Positions 23,890 through 34,999 of a stretch of DNA of 64,000 nucleotides are shown here, one piece after another. The notes under the pieces were generated by a model. It saw only the letters and a list, made by a program, of their open reading frames with translations. It searched no databases and was not told where the DNA came from. How positions within the stretch are numbered: position 1 is the first letter of the stretch; every line of letters begins with the position of its first letter. Both the position numbers and the translations under genes were made by a program. The stretch covers positions 4,264,417 through 4,328,416 of the forward strand of contig OW203997.1 of NCBI GenBank assembly GCA_934047225.1, written 5' to 3'. The DNA is from Ypsolopha sequella (Eukaryota; Arthropoda; Insecta; Lepidoptera; Ypsolophidae).

Positions 23890-24360
23890 GCCGACCAGTT
23901 TCAGCAGATTCAGACTGCCTTCTTCTGGGCGAGTGAAGACGCTTCCGCGACAACGTTACGTCTCGCACGGTGTATATCATGTGACCGAAATAAAAAAAAA
24001 GCTTTCTATACGTGCGTTTACTTGGAGCTTGGTAAGAAAACAAGCTCGATTGATAATTAAATACTACTAGGTAATTAAACAAGTTATCTGATAGATGACG
24101 CTGTGCTTAACACACGGCTATCCCGACCAAAAATACTTCTTCAGTCCAAAAATCAAAAAACCTCCAAAATTATATTTGCAAGAGCACAAAATTCGTAAAT
24201 TTCGAATCAAATTACATCCTGTGGCTTTAGGGTTGTAAGGATTTCCGTGTCTAAAGTTAGAGTTCTATACATTATTAGACTCTATAAAATTCTGACGATC
24301 GCATATAAACCTCATTAATACTGAACTATTGGTGTTAACTGCCACATATCAAAATGTTTT
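23890..24360. other. No recognisable feature
   Basis: Small mixed-composition region; nothing supportable seen. Confidence 0.3.
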
Positions 24361-24369
24361 TCAATTTTT

Positions 24370-24910
24370 AACTTCTAAACAAGAAATACAAAGTTATTTT
24401 ATTAACAGAAACATAAAAACTTAAATAACATGAAATAAAACTAAAATTAAACCTTACAAATTTACCTATAAAACTAAAATGTCTCCTAAAGTAAAATTAA
24501 ACTAAGTAAAAAATGTTGGCCAGATCGCCGCCGTCTTGTGGCAGGGTTCCCAGAATGCTGGCAGCATTTCCTCTTTGGATTGCCAAACTAAGGCGTTGTC
24601 CAAAGTATGCGCCAGCTTTTGGGTCCCCCGAAACGTCAACCAGCCGCGAGGAAATTTCTTTAAAAAGACATTTAGCCTCTTGACCCCACGGCCCAAGGGT
24701 TTCGACTCCAAAAGGCGCAAACGCGTACTCCGAACTGAGCTCTGCATATTTGCGCCTTTTGGATCCCTCGGCCGCTGCCGCTGCTGCGCCAGCCCTGGCA
24801 GCCGTGACTTGGATGTGGGACGCAGCAAGAGTATCAACGCATGTTGCGTCCCACACCAGTGACTTGCCGTATTTCCAAGGAATGATTGAATACAAAGTTA
24901 AGTTATGCAC
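24370..24910 (-). pseudogene. LINE fragment with restriction-like endonuclease C-terminus
   Basis: A 137-codon minus-strand frame (24910-24497) reads through IIPWKYGKSLVWDATCVDTL, then an Ala-rich stretch, KRRKYAELSSEYAFAPFGVE, TLGPWGQEAKCLFKEI, and AIQRGNAASILGTLP near the end. This is the conserved C-terminal block of invertebrate retrotransposons that carry a PD-(D/E)XK-type endonuclease after the reverse transcriptase. The WDAT-x-VD segment is the probable metal-binding part. The reverse transcriptase and the normal RPD motif just upstream are gone. An A+T-rich 3' UTR with AATAAA (minus) follows to about 24370. Clade assignment (R2/R4/NeSL side) is from memory of the motif. Confidence 0.7.
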
Positions 24911-25072
24911 TTTGTACTAAGGGACTGACGTTTAACCTTAAGTTGTTTTTATTTCATTCACAAACATTGTCTTTGATGGGGTTTAAATTCATCGGAGAAA
25001 AAACAAAATGAATAAAAGAGTTACTACACAAAACGTTACTTACGTACACATAAACCCTCGTCTATTTTTCAA

Positions 25073-25190
25073 GGTCCCGTACCTTAAAATGGAAAAGCAA
25101 AACCCTTACGAGATTACTTTATTCTTCGTCTGTATGTCTTTCTGTCTGCCTGTTCCTGTGTCACGGCCGTGTTAAAAGGTCAAGTTTCTA
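25073..25190 (+). repeat. Dispersed repeat H2, partial copy
   Basis: GGTCCCGTACCTTAAAATGG, CAAAACCCTTACGAGA and a CTGTATGTCTTTCTGTCTGC run match the H2 family. Confidence 0.6.
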
Positions 25191-25369
25191 GTTATTTGCT
25201 ATAAAAAGATACGGCTTTTCAAAGGTTATTTTCATACTAAAAATTCCACTCACTGATTGTTCACCAAAACCACAAATAAACAACACATTAAAAAAGTATT
25301 TTAACTTTATGCTGATTTTATTGAATATGTTTAGGTTAAAGGAAATTGTACGTTAATAAAGTATGTTTT

Positions 25370-25560
25370 TTTCTTTTAATGGAGGTTGCAGAATAACAGC
25401 GTTCCTAATGCCTTTAATGCCTTTGCTATAGGAACATATGCTGAGTCACCGTTCTTTTTAACAGTGCCATATAAGTTTTTGTTTAAGAACTCACATACTA
25501 CTTTGTGTACATATAATGGTGTGTTAAATAAATGTCTTTTTATTTATTTACTTTATTAAT
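25370..25560 (+). repeat. Retroposon-like 3' end, family F, copy 2
   Basis: GCAGAATAACAGCGTTCCTA, ATATGCTGAGTCACCG and GGTGTGTTAAATAAATG, then a TTTATTTA tail, in the orientation opposite to 19233-19393. It has two extra internal segments compared with that copy, including a duplicated TGCCTTTAA. Confidence 0.55.
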
Positions 25561-25671
25561 TGGCACAGTATGCAAAGGACCGAATTCGAAAATATAAAAT
25601 CATTAATTTCCAATTCTATGTTTAATAAAATTGACTTACTTGATTTTGCAATTTCTTTCATACAATTTTTC

Positions 25672-25800
25672 GGGTTCCGTGTCCGGAGGGTGCCAAACTG
25701 GACCCTATTACTAAGCCTGTTGGCCTGTCACAAGAGTCTACAGTTTCAGCTTACTACAGCTTATATATATAAAAAAGGAAATAAAATCAAGGGAGATTTT
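25672..25800 (+). repeat. Dispersed repeat H1, partial copy
   Basis: GGGTTCCGTGTCCGGAGGG and GGACCCTATTACTAAG match H1, seen inverted at 37448-37706 and 62940-63140. Confidence 0.55.
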
Positions 25801-25884
25801 TCACTTTATGATGTCCCCCCCCCTTATCTTCTAAAAACGAAGACCAAAAAATATGGAAAAATTGTGATATTGATAACGTAAAGA

Positions 25885-26448
25885 TAACAGAAAAATATAG
25901 TGGTTAAGATATAAGGGTTTCGTATTTAACGGGAGCAGCGAATTGTTTGCCAGGCGCTACCATTTCAACGGCTTGTTTTCGTTGCATCCTTGAATGTTTT
26001 TTTTTTCACTGAGCACAAATCCTTTTCCTCTACTAACTAACAGTGTCTGGTTGCAACACATATCACGCTTGCTATAAGGGCCTCTTCACACTCAAAGAGC
26101 TCTCATCCCCGCCCGCCCTCACCACCGCACTCTCACCACAACGCAGTGTCGCTTTTCACTCCACTCACTTCATTAAAACATTCTGTTGGTATTACCTGAG
26201 TCAAAAGAACTTGGGATTCAAAACGTTTGCCCGCTTTGGCTTTACTGTCACCATAGACCAAACACACAACTGATATATTAACGTCATAGTATGGGATTTC
26301 AGCAATCGGCAATACACACTGACTGCTGCTATGGTTTTTGATCACTCGAACTCGGATTTATTCGAGTTCGGGTCGAGATACAGAGGACCTCCTTTCATAA
26401 CGCTAGAGTTAGTATCGGCGGTTGGTATAGGTAGGAATCCACTATAAC
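25885..26448. other. No recognisable feature
   Basis: Nothing supportable seen; the C-rich patch near 26105-26135 has no clear meaning. Confidence 0.35.
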
Positions 26449-26879
26449 TTAAGGTGCTACGGAAAAAAAAAATCGACACTTTTAAAATTTGCATATGTAG
26501 GTACTTCAGTAAAGAATGTATTATTTTGATAAAATAGTATATTATTTTTGGAATCTTTTTCTAGAGATATGTTAAACAGAAACGCGATTAGAGAAATTTG
26601 GCTCGATAAAAATATTTATTGAAATGAGGTCTTCTTCGACACCATTTATATTGGTTTGACAATTTGGAATGACGTATGGACTGCAATTATATTTTATTAG
26701 ATGGGTTTTAACAGTATCTTAGACCTGGTTAAACGAAATTTTGATAGCAACTTTAGTATATTTTATTTTAATAACAAACTGACTTTTTGCAACTTTTCCA
26801 CGAATCTGTCCCTCTCGCACTGAGAGTTTTTTCGCATATGGAGTAACAGGGACGCTAAAACTTTTACATATCGCCTTAA
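26449..26879 (+). mobile_element. TTAA MITE family 1, full-length copy
   Basis: TTAA at 26449-26452 and 26876-26879. Left end GGTGCTACGG; right end ACATATCGCC. Length is about 430 bp, with all internal blocks of family 1 in order. Non-coding. Confidence 0.85.
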
Positions 26880-27252
26880 ACGTAGTTAGCAGCTGACACT
26901 ATTGTATTTATAGCTATCTGTACTTCCATGTGCGAATATAGACGAAGAAAGTGTGTAAGTGAGATTTGGATAGAACGGTCGCCATTTGCATTTCCAAGGT
27001 CTTTTGATTCGGGTTATATCTAAAGAGATTGCAGAATTTCACTATCGCGTAGTGTTTTAACGAAAGTGTCACACAAGCTTTCATATAGGAGAAGTCAGTG
27101 GTGTGTGATTCAAAGTACGTCCATAGAATTATTATTATTGGAATCTAAATTAATTAATGAATCAATTTATTTCGGAAATGTAGGTACATAATGAAGTATT
27201 TTTGCTTGTTACTTTATTATATTACTTAGGGCTATCTTAACTTATGTGTATA

Positions 27253-27794
27253 CAGTGTGTCCCTTCTAACAGTGCACATCCGAAAGGGAGTGGAACTAGA
27301 GCCTATTTTCTCGACAAAAAAATTGAAATTCTTTTTTATAAAAAAATTTGTTTTATAAGTTTACATTTTAAATTTATTGTTTAAAATATGTCATAACTTT
27401 TAATCCACCGCGAGTAATGCAATGAAATAAAACCGTTATGATCCTTAAGAATAGATGTTGCATACCAAATCAAAAACATACCATAATCAACTACCATCAC
27501 GGTAAAAATAATACCCTAAAAGATTATTTCTTTAAATTTTTTTCAGTAAGAGTATTTTTTTTCAAAATAATGTCCCCATTTCACTATACTTTTATTCCTA
27601 TTTATAATTCCTTATTCCATTATCTTTTTATTATATTATCTTATCTGCTTGCGTCCCATATAAAAATGCTCATGCGGAGCATTTTTTCAAGAATTATAAA
27701 AAAGAATCAAAATATATTTTTTTCTTTGTTTTTCGATATGTATAGATCTAGTTTCACCCCCTTTCAGATGTGCACTCTTACGAGGGACATACTG
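27253..27794. mobile_element. Tc1/mariner-type MITE with about 50-bp TIRs
   Basis: The left end is TA|CAGTGTGTCCCTTCTAAC and the right end, read inward, is TA|CAGTATGTCCCTCGTAAG. Similarity continues through GTGCACATC-GAAAGGG for about 50 bp. A TA dinucleotide flanks both ends, the target duplication of Tc1/mariner elements. The 542-bp interior is A+T-rich; its 119-codon frame is low-complexity Phe/Ile-rich and not a transposase. Confidence 0.85.
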
Positions 27795-27796
27795 TA

Positions 27797-28170
27797 GACA
27801 TTTAATTCGCTAACTTAGATAATATACTTAAATTTATCAAACATAATACACATAGTTATTCGTAAAAAACTGTTTGACAGTCATGTAGTTCGCCGTTCAT
27901 AACCTTCAATTGGTTTGCATGTAGCGTTCAGAGCATTTTTAAGTAAAAAAATATACCTAATAAATATGTGATAAACTAGTTTGTACATAATAATTAATTA
28001 ATAAGGCAGGCCATATAATAATACATAAGTATAGATATGCATATAAATATTGTGTGTGCTGAGGACATCTAAATACGTAGTTGAGTAGTGTATGAGTATG
28101 TGTGTATTTTTTAAATAGTTGGGTGGTGTATGAGTATGAGTTTGTGTGTATTTTGTAAATTAACACCTTT
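27797..28170. other. No recognisable feature
   Basis: Imperfect duplication of 'gtgtatgagtatg' near 28088-28146; nothing else. Confidence 0.35.
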
Positions 28171-28174
28171 GTGA

Positions 28175-28233
28175 TCTACAGGTTCGAGCGTCGCAGTCCC
28201 TAACGTTGAGGTCACAAGTTCTAATCCTGTAGA
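28175..28233 (+). other. tRNA-like stem-loop, doubtful
   Basis: TCTACAGG (28175-28182) pairs perfectly with CCTGTAGA (28226-28233), and AGTTCTAATCC resembles a degenerate T-arm B box. The length (59 nt) is short and a D-arm is not clear. Possible SINE or tRNA relic. Confidence 0.25.
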
Positions 28234-28390
28234 CACATTTGTTTGGTCTGCTTGGCTTCGGGTCAACTTAGGAACATTTTCCACTGGGCTCTTCAAATGC
28301 TTTACACTCCCCGGCACGGTTTTAGAGGCACGAGCAACGAAGTAGTGGGGATCTGCGCATATAATTTTGTACAGGCAGGTGGACCGAAAA

Positions 28391-28775
28391 TAGTAGTTTA
28401 TGCTACAAGGGCCAAAAGGAATAAATTACGAGGACGATTTAAAACACGAGCGTAGCGAGTGTTTTAAACGTAACCGAGTAATTTATTGCTTTTACGCCCG
28501 TGTATCATACTACGTTTTTCAATGCATAGTGTGAGGAAATGAAAACAAATATAATCTTGTGAACTTTAAATTATGATTGGCTCAAAAGGATTGTATCCAG
28601 AGCCGTTAAACAGTGAAAAAAAAAGTATAACATCTATGGTACACAGGAAAAGCTGCAGGTTAGCCAACCATAGCAAAAAAATTATAATAAAGCCCTAGGG
28701 CAAAATAATCGACTTTCTGTTCAGTTTTGATGCATAAAAAGTTGGCCTTTACGAGCACATGCATTGAAAAATCAC
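28391..28775 (+). repeat. Dispersed repeat family K, copy 1
   Basis: It aligns end to end, inverted, with 31071-31459. The first 90 bp fold as an imperfect hairpin (AATAAATTAC ... GTAATTTATT around TAAAACAC ... GTGTTTTA). The body includes CACACTATGCATTG-like, CTGCAGGTTAGCC and CCTAGGGCAAAATAATCGAC blocks (as read here or inverted). Non-coding; class not determined. Confidence 0.75.
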
Positions 28776-28984
28776 TTTTGCGCATTCAAGGGCGTCCAAA
28801 ACCGTGCCGGTGTGTATCCTACTTGCAAAAAAAAAACTTCAATGCCATGATCTGAGACAAGACTGTCTTGTCTATACATCTGCCTCCACAGTCCCTATTT
28901 TCCAAGATGGATAAATTTAAAAGTGTTTGAAGGGCCCAGTGGAAAAAATGCCTAAGTCAACTATAAGGGACTTTTTCCACTAGC

Positions 28985-29110
28985 CCTTCAATAATGCCCG
29001 ATGTACGGTGATAGGACTCGCTACCCATCAGGCAGGGACGTAGTAATCATCGATGAAACGTGGGTTTACAAGTGTGGACTGTAACCTGTATTGGACATGA
29101 TGGGGCACTC
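28985..29110 (+). mobile_element. SINE body fragment
   Basis: GGGACGTAGTAATCATCGATG, AAACGTGGGTTTACAAG and GTGTGGACTGTAAC match the body of the SINE at 53858-54157 and 60278-60455. Confidence 0.5.
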
Positions 29111-29114
29111 TGTT

Positions 29115-29734
29115 TCTTAGGGTGTCAATAATCTTCAAAGTACAGGTTTTTGATCAACTACATTAATTAAATTATTATATATTACAAGAATTAAATTAAA
29201 TCACATAAAAACTGGTTACGGGCAGGTTGGTCGGTCAGCTGTGAGCTATATACACCTACCTTTATCATCCAACACACACGAACCGTGTTGGTTTAAGTGA
29301 TGTGAACTATGTTTAATTAAATAAATGCAATAATGTGCTAAATAAATTAATAAAAATAAATAAAATAACAAATAATTGGCTATTTAGCCATATCGTAAAG
29401 AAACATCGTACAATAAAAATGAAAATAATACTCTGCGTGCCTCGTTTTCTACATTGGGTGATATATTCAAATTGATAATGTTCCCATTGTAATGAGAGTA
29501 TCAAGACAGATACTTATGATGCTCTCACATAACATAGAAGACAACTTCGTTTATAACCAATTGAATTTGTGGAAGTCAAATGCTTCTCACGTGCCGCATT
29601 ATTGAGAGACTGATGCATTCCGTGACCGGTTGGAGTTTCTCTGTTACAAAGCTTTGTTGTCTAACTTAGTCAAAATTGACTTGGATAAGACGAGCAAATC
29701 AATACATATAATAAAAGAGTAGAATCCGGTGTAT
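29115..29734. other. No recognisable feature
   Basis: Nothing supportable seen. Confidence 0.35.
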
Positions 29735-30641
29735 TGCAGAAAAATAATAAAAATAGAAAGGGGGTGACTAAAGAAGAGTAATAGAAGACAAATCAGCGAT
29801 TTTTAGATCAGACTGTTTGTTCATTCACGCATATTTTCGAAACCGCCGAACGGACTTGGATGAGGTTTATTTTATTATCATCGTAATAACCCAGTTCAAC
29901 ATATATGCTAAACGGGGCAGAGTTGAATAAATGCGGGTGGGGTCGCGAGCAAGGCACATATCTACTATAATACTAAACACTAACATCTGAATCTATTCGT
30001 TTGGTGAGTAATTGTGCTACTTAAGTTTCTAAAGTTATTCGCTGAGTCAAGAAAGCCGGAAGTATCTAGCGAGGCCGAAAAACGAGCATGCGAGGACGGA
30101 GAACGCGCCCGCGAAACCGAAAGCCGAGCTGGGCGCGTTCGTAGTCCAAACATGCGAGTTTTTCGGCCTCCTAGCTTTGTTTGGGATATTGTCAGCCTTG
30201 CGTTTGTAGGGGAAAAGGAAAAAAAAACTGGAAAGGGGCATTGAACCTTCATACTCACTACTTACCGAGTCTTCAGTATACCTACATTTGGCTCCGTCCT
30301 CGCATGCTCGTTTTTCGGCCTCGCTAGATACTATAAACAAAGTATTATAGTAGGTACGTACCATACCCGCGACCTCACTCGCGTTTATTCAAACCTATCC
30401 CGTGCTTTTCAGCTAGGGCGTTATTTTATTGATATCCCTGGTAGCCTATATGTTGAACAGAATCACTACGATGATAATACAAAAAACCGCATCCAAATCC
30501 GTTTAGTTGTTTCGGAGATGTGATGGAGATGTTGTGTGAACAAACAGACAGGCAGAAAAGAATTCTAAAAATCGCTGATTTGTGTTTTATTACTTTTCTT
30601 TAATCACCCCCTTTCTATTTTTATTACTTTTTTTCAATTTA
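29735..30641. mobile_element. Foldback element with about 270-290-bp inverted arms
   Basis: The left arm (about 29735-30000) and right arm (about 30340-30641) are inverted copies. Shared blocks include AATAAAAATAGAAAGGGGG, CACAAATCAGCGATTTTTAG-type, TTATCATCGTA, TTCAACATATA and ACTATAATACT. Inside is a second, perfect 40-bp inverted repeat (30061-30100 and 30293-30332; key part GAGGCCGAAAAACGAGCATG) around a 192-bp GC-rich core. A partial third copy of that inner arm lies at about 30150-30173. Short open frames in the core exist on both strands because of the symmetry and look non-coding. Confidence 0.85.
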
Positions 30642-30664
30642 CAGACAATGTATATTGAATAAAG

Positions 30665-30855
30665 CCCTTGGGATATACTTCATTTCATTATATGGCAGCT
30701 AAATTCAAATTCAGCGCTAAAATGCTGAACGATGGTATGGATGAATTTTCATTTAATTTAAATGTTTTCTAAAACGTACCAAAACACAATATTACCGCTA
30801 GATTTGTACATAGCTGCCTTAGAATGAAATAAAGTACACCCCAAGAGCTTTCATA
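30665..30855. repeat. Small inverted-repeat pair
   Basis: CCTTGGGATATACTTCATTT and TATGGCAGCT near 30670-30705 recur inverted as AGCTGCC and AAATAAAGTACACCCCAAG near 30813-30850. Similarity is imperfect. A small TIR-like unit directly beside the foldback element. Confidence 0.5.
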
Positions 30856-31070
30856 TGACATTCGTTTCATAGCTGTTGAAGGCTTTGCAATTTGGTCTAG
30901 GGTCAAAATTGGTGCAATAGTGACCATGGTTCTTTCCTGGGATAAAATGTAGCCTATGTGATGGCCCGGGTAACGATCTATCCAGCTGAAAGTTTCGTTA
31001 CTATCGAAGATAAATGTGATGTGAGAGAATCACGCTCATTAATGCTATTAACGACACTACAAAATAATTT

Positions 31071-31459
31071 TCAATGCATGTGCTCGTAAAGGCCCACTTT
31101 TTATGCATCAAAACCGAACAAAAAGTCGATTATTTTGCCCTAGGGCTTTATTATTATAATTTTTTTTAATTTATTTATAATGGTTGGCTAACCTGCAGCC
31201 TTTCCTGTGTACCATAGATGTTATACTTTTTTTTCCACTGTTTAACGGCTCTGGATACAGTCCTTTTGAGCCAATTATAATTTAAAGTTCACAAGATTAT
31301 ATTTATTTTCATTTCCTCACACTATGCATTGAAAAACGTAGTATGGTACACGGGCGTAAAAGCAATAAATTACTCGGTTACGTTTAAAACACTCGCTACG
31401 CTCGTGTTTTAAATCGTCCTCGTAATTTATTCCTTTTCGCCCTAGTAACATAAACTATT
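31071..31459 (-). repeat. Dispersed repeat family K, copy 2
   Basis: Inverted counterpart of 28391-28775, 2.3 kb away, about the same length, with the foldback element between them. Its outer end abuts the family 1 MITE at 31462. Confidence 0.75.
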
Positions 31460-31461
31460 AT

Positions 31462-31885
31462 TAAGGCGCTACGGAAATAAATCGACACTTTAAGGACTTA
31501 TATATCTTCTTCAGTAAATAACGTATTATTTTGAAAAAATTGTATATTATTTTTGGATTCTTTTTCTAAGGATCTGTTAAAACAGAAACGCGATTGGAGA
31601 AATTCGGCTCGATAGAAATATCTATTGAAATGAGGTCCTTTTCGACACCAATTCTCCTGGTTTGACAATTTAGAATGACATATAGACTGCATCTATATTT
31701 TATTAGATGGGCTTTAACAGTACCTAGGACATGTTTAAACGAAATTTTGATGGCAACTTTAGTACATTTTATATGATTTAAAAACCGACTTTTTGCTACT
31801 TTTCCACGAATCCGTCCCTCTCGCACTGAGGATTTTTTCGCATATGGAGTAACAGGGACGCTAAAACTTTTACATATCGCCTTAA
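31462..31885 (+). mobile_element. TTAA MITE family 1, full-length copy
   Basis: TTAA at 31462-31465 and 31882-31885; ends GGCGCTACGG and ACATATCGCC. About 424 bp, with all internal blocks present. Minus-strand open frames inside are by-products. Confidence 0.88.
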
Positions 31886-32389
31886 GATCGCTGAATATAT
31901 TATTTTGGTAACGTCATGAAAAGCCATGGCACAGTTCATATTTATCATTTTTATTAGAGAAAAGTAAAGTACTCGCGATGAAATAAATATGTTTTTCGTG
32001 CAGTTATTCCCTACGGAAATTTTGCTATTGTGAGATAAATAAGAAATATTAATATTGCATGACTCCATTTTATTCTTATGATAAGACCATTAATAATGCT
32101 CTTGTTTGAAAAGTCTACTTTCGTGTTATAAATTGAGAAATGCTGTGTTTTGAAGGGTAATTGAAAATAAAGCGGTATATTAAAGCGAAAACTAAAGAGG
32201 TATAATTTTTACCAAGGGAATTTGTGAAAACACTTCTACTTTTAAGATATGAGAATTGGCTAAATAATATTGATATTCGTAGGTAAGTATGTATACTAGT
32301 AATAAAATAATAGAAAAGTTGTGTCACTAAATTAAATATTTTTAAGAATATCTAAATAAAATGGGTTATTTATTATATTACTTTTGTAC
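31886..32389. other. No recognisable feature
   Basis: Nothing supportable seen. Confidence 0.35.
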
Positions 32390-32745
32390 TGATGCCAAAA
32401 CTATTTTTATCTGCTCTTATACTGCAATAAGGCAATTGCAACATCAAAAGCAGTTTTATAAGTACCTAGATTGTTTATCCAATGTTATAATATTTCATTA
32501 TAACACCGCGATTCTGCGCTGCGATTGGCCCAATTTATTATAAAACCGCTAGAGACCCAATCAACAACAGAGACGAAAAATAATTCACGACCATATTTCC
32601 TAACCCACGCCCTGGTTGGCCTCCAAGGCAGCTTTACCGGAACGACGCACTCGAGATTCATGAACTTCTTATTTTCTGTGAAATTGTTAGTTGAAAATAT
32701 TATTAATAAAGACGATATTTTTTATGGTGGTAGATAAAGTATTAT
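32390..32745 (+). repeat. Dispersed repeat family D, copy
   Basis: It aligns with 51118-51521: TACTGCAATAAGGCAATTGC, AAAGCAGTTTTATAAGTACC, GCGATTCTGCGCTGCGATTG, TTTACCGGAACGACGCAC, AAATTGTTAGTT, GTAGATAAAGTATT. Non-coding. The 3' end of the 51-kb copy is missing here. Confidence 0.75.
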
Positions 32746-33541
32746 GCAAATATTTAAAATTGAAATGCAGTATAATGAGAAAGTCAATTAAATAGTATGT
32801 CGAACAGCAACCAATATAAAAAAACAACATAAAAACAAAACATATACAAATTGTCAACTATCGTTTGAATGTCATTGATAAACAAACACACCCTAGGCTT
32901 TATTGTTATAAACATTTTCATCATCTAAATATTTATTCATTTTTATATTTATTTTTTGAGAAAGATGTTGATTAATTAATGATAGTAAAGATGTGGTTCC
33001 ATTAGATGATACTATCTCTAGTATATTTAAGCACGGTATACCTAGATATATCAATTTGTGTTAAAGTTTTGTATCACAACACGAGCATGCTTAACCATGT
33101 TGTTGTATATTTCACTGAACGCGCCGCAAGCACTAAACCTGTTCATGTTTTGTCGAAAATTAAATCTGAAATCTTTTTGGTACAAATATTTTTGTATTAT
33201 TAAGAAAAGTTGTATACTTGGTTCGAAATTTATTTATTTCATGGAAAAGACACAGAACTAAATTACACATAGACACATATTAAAGTACAAGTTAAATGTT
33301 AATTAAATTTACTTCCTCTATGCTTTCCTCAAATATATTATCTTTGTAGAAACTAATTGGTGACATTTCTGAGTGAAATAATATGTTGAAAATAAAATAA
33401 TGAGGTAAAGTTTACAAAGCAATTTATAACTAAGCCGAGCATTCATACACACAATCACACACATGCAATCTCACATACCATATCGTTCATGCATACACAT
33501 GCCTGTTTATTTGATCTTAAATTTATTTACGATTTCTTATA
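32746..33541. other. LINE 3' flank and featureless DNA
   Basis: 33420-33541 is probably 3' UTR of the LINE fragment at 33542-33830 (minus). The rest shows nothing supportable. Confidence 0.35.
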
Positions 33542-33830
33542 TTAGTTTTTAGTATCTAGAATTTGTCTAACATCTTTTTTAAATTTGATTTTGTTTGTGT
33601 TAAATATTTCTACGGTAAGGAGTTGTTTATTGTAGGAGTTGCAGATTCTTCGGAGGGGGGCTCGACAGCCTGCGTTACTGCGTGAAGCAGGAACTGAGAA
33701 TAAAGCCTTAGGTCGAGTAGAGCGCGCGGGCGCTCTAAAGTTAATTTGCTCAAGAAGAGAGAGATGTTCTAAAATAGATGTGACGTCATGTCTTTTGGTA
33801 AAAATACTTTACGAATCCGTATCTTTTATA
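33542..33830 (-). pseudogene. LINE reverse transcriptase C-terminal fragment
   Basis: The minus-strand frame reads FTKRHDVTSILEHLSLLEQI, NFRAPARSTRPKALFSVPAS, APLRRICNSYN, EIFNTNKIKFKKDVRQIL and stops at TAA 33542-33544. The order R-rich..LL..INFR-P-R-TR....PL-R-N-YN....FK is the thumb and tail of jockey/R1/CR1-side LINE reverse transcriptases. The catalytic core is missing, and internal deletion is likely between KRHDVTS and LLEQI. It is non-functional. Confidence 0.7.
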
Positions 33831-33849
33831 TCTGCTGCTTAATGTTTTG

Positions 33850-34231
33850 CCCTCGGCACCGTATCTTGCCTCGTAATAGGAAACTACCTGCCAAAGAATA
33901 ATGCAACTCTTCCCTTGACGTTTCGGACAAAATTTCCAAAATTGCCCACGAATAAAAGCTATGCTAATCGATAGATCTTATCAGCAATAGTAACTTTTAC
34001 TATTACATTAAAAAAATCTAACCCGGAAAAAAAGAGATATGGTTGAAAAAAAAATAGGGGTTTTATAGAACTATCGATTGGTGTAGGTGTCCTTTGTGGG
34101 CAATTATTGATTACAAAAATTTGGGGCATTTGGTTGCATCACACTTTCAAATTTGTAGACTATGTAGTTCTGGAAATTTTGTGACGAGAGTTTTAGTGAG
34201 TAACGTCAGAGGAAGTTTTGCTAAACTATTT
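33850..34231. other. No recognisable feature
   Basis: Nothing supportable seen. Confidence 0.35.
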
Positions 34232-34545
34232 TACGGTTCCGTACCCCTAAATGAAAAAACGGAACCCTTATAGGATCACTTTGTTGTCCGTCTATCTGTC
34301 TGCCTGTTTGTCTGTTTGTCTGTCTGTCTATCTGTAGGTCGTGACCTTTTTGCTCAGCCCACGTATGAGAGATCAGGTTGAAACTTATACCTCTTACAGA
34401 AGTCTACAACTCCATGGAGCTTTAAAAAAATCAGGTTTCTAACTTGACGCAAAAAAAGTAATTGCATTTTACATAATCAATTTCATACAAGAGTTTTGGC
34501 ACTCGCAAGGGAATCAAAACATACACTTTCAGTTCAGTTTAGATA
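34232..34545 (+). repeat. Dispersed repeat H2, long copy
   Basis: It starts GGTTCCGTACCCC, then AACGGAACCCTTATAGGATC, then a TGTC-rich run (34284-34335), then GGTTTCTAACTTGACGC and TTTGGCACTCGCAAGGGAAT. It aligns with 45225-45545 over its whole length. This repeat type is abundant in lepidopteran genomes. No coding. Confidence 0.75.
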
Positions 34546-34598
34546 CTTGAAATTTCGTTTACAGATGGACCTATCTGTAAACGAAATTTCATGTATCT
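34541..34598. repeat. 26-bp-arm palindrome at the H2 end
   Basis: 34541-34566 (AGATACTTGAAATTTCGTTT and onward) is inverted at 34573-34598 with one mismatch around a 6-base loop. The sister H2 copy at 45520-45545 has only the left arm, so the right arm is a local inverted duplication. Confidence 0.8.
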
Positions 34599-34999
34599 AC
34601 AAAACAAAGTGATCATAGAATAGTTCAGTTTTTTAACTTTGTTCCTCAACCCTAAAAATTAAAATCTTAAGGATTTAACGCTTCTGTTTCTGTAATTAGC
34701 AACAAGTATAACAAAGTCAAGTTAGTAAACAGTCGCAGGTGCGACAAGGGTTCACAATTGAATATCTCCCTACAATATGTAGACTGGCCCTACATAAATA
34801 TTTCTGCCTTAATTTCACTGTTTACACAGAGGTCCTGTTAATTTGGTCGGCTTTTTCGTGGAGTAACGAAAGCAGATGGAGGTCCAAGGAATTCTCGAAA
34901 TTGGCAACAGGCTTGGGCGATAATAATATAGGTACGGCATCTCTCCAATAGAAATAAAACTAACTTAGCTTTTCAATGTCTTCAATTGGTACATCCTAT

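Noticed and set aside
27438..27797. 119-codon open frame
   Set aside because: Phe/Ile-rich translation of A+T-rich MITE interior, lying between TIRs; no transposase motif.
30014..30364. Opposing Arg/Glu-rich open frames
   Set aside because: Produced by the inverted symmetry of the foldback element core.
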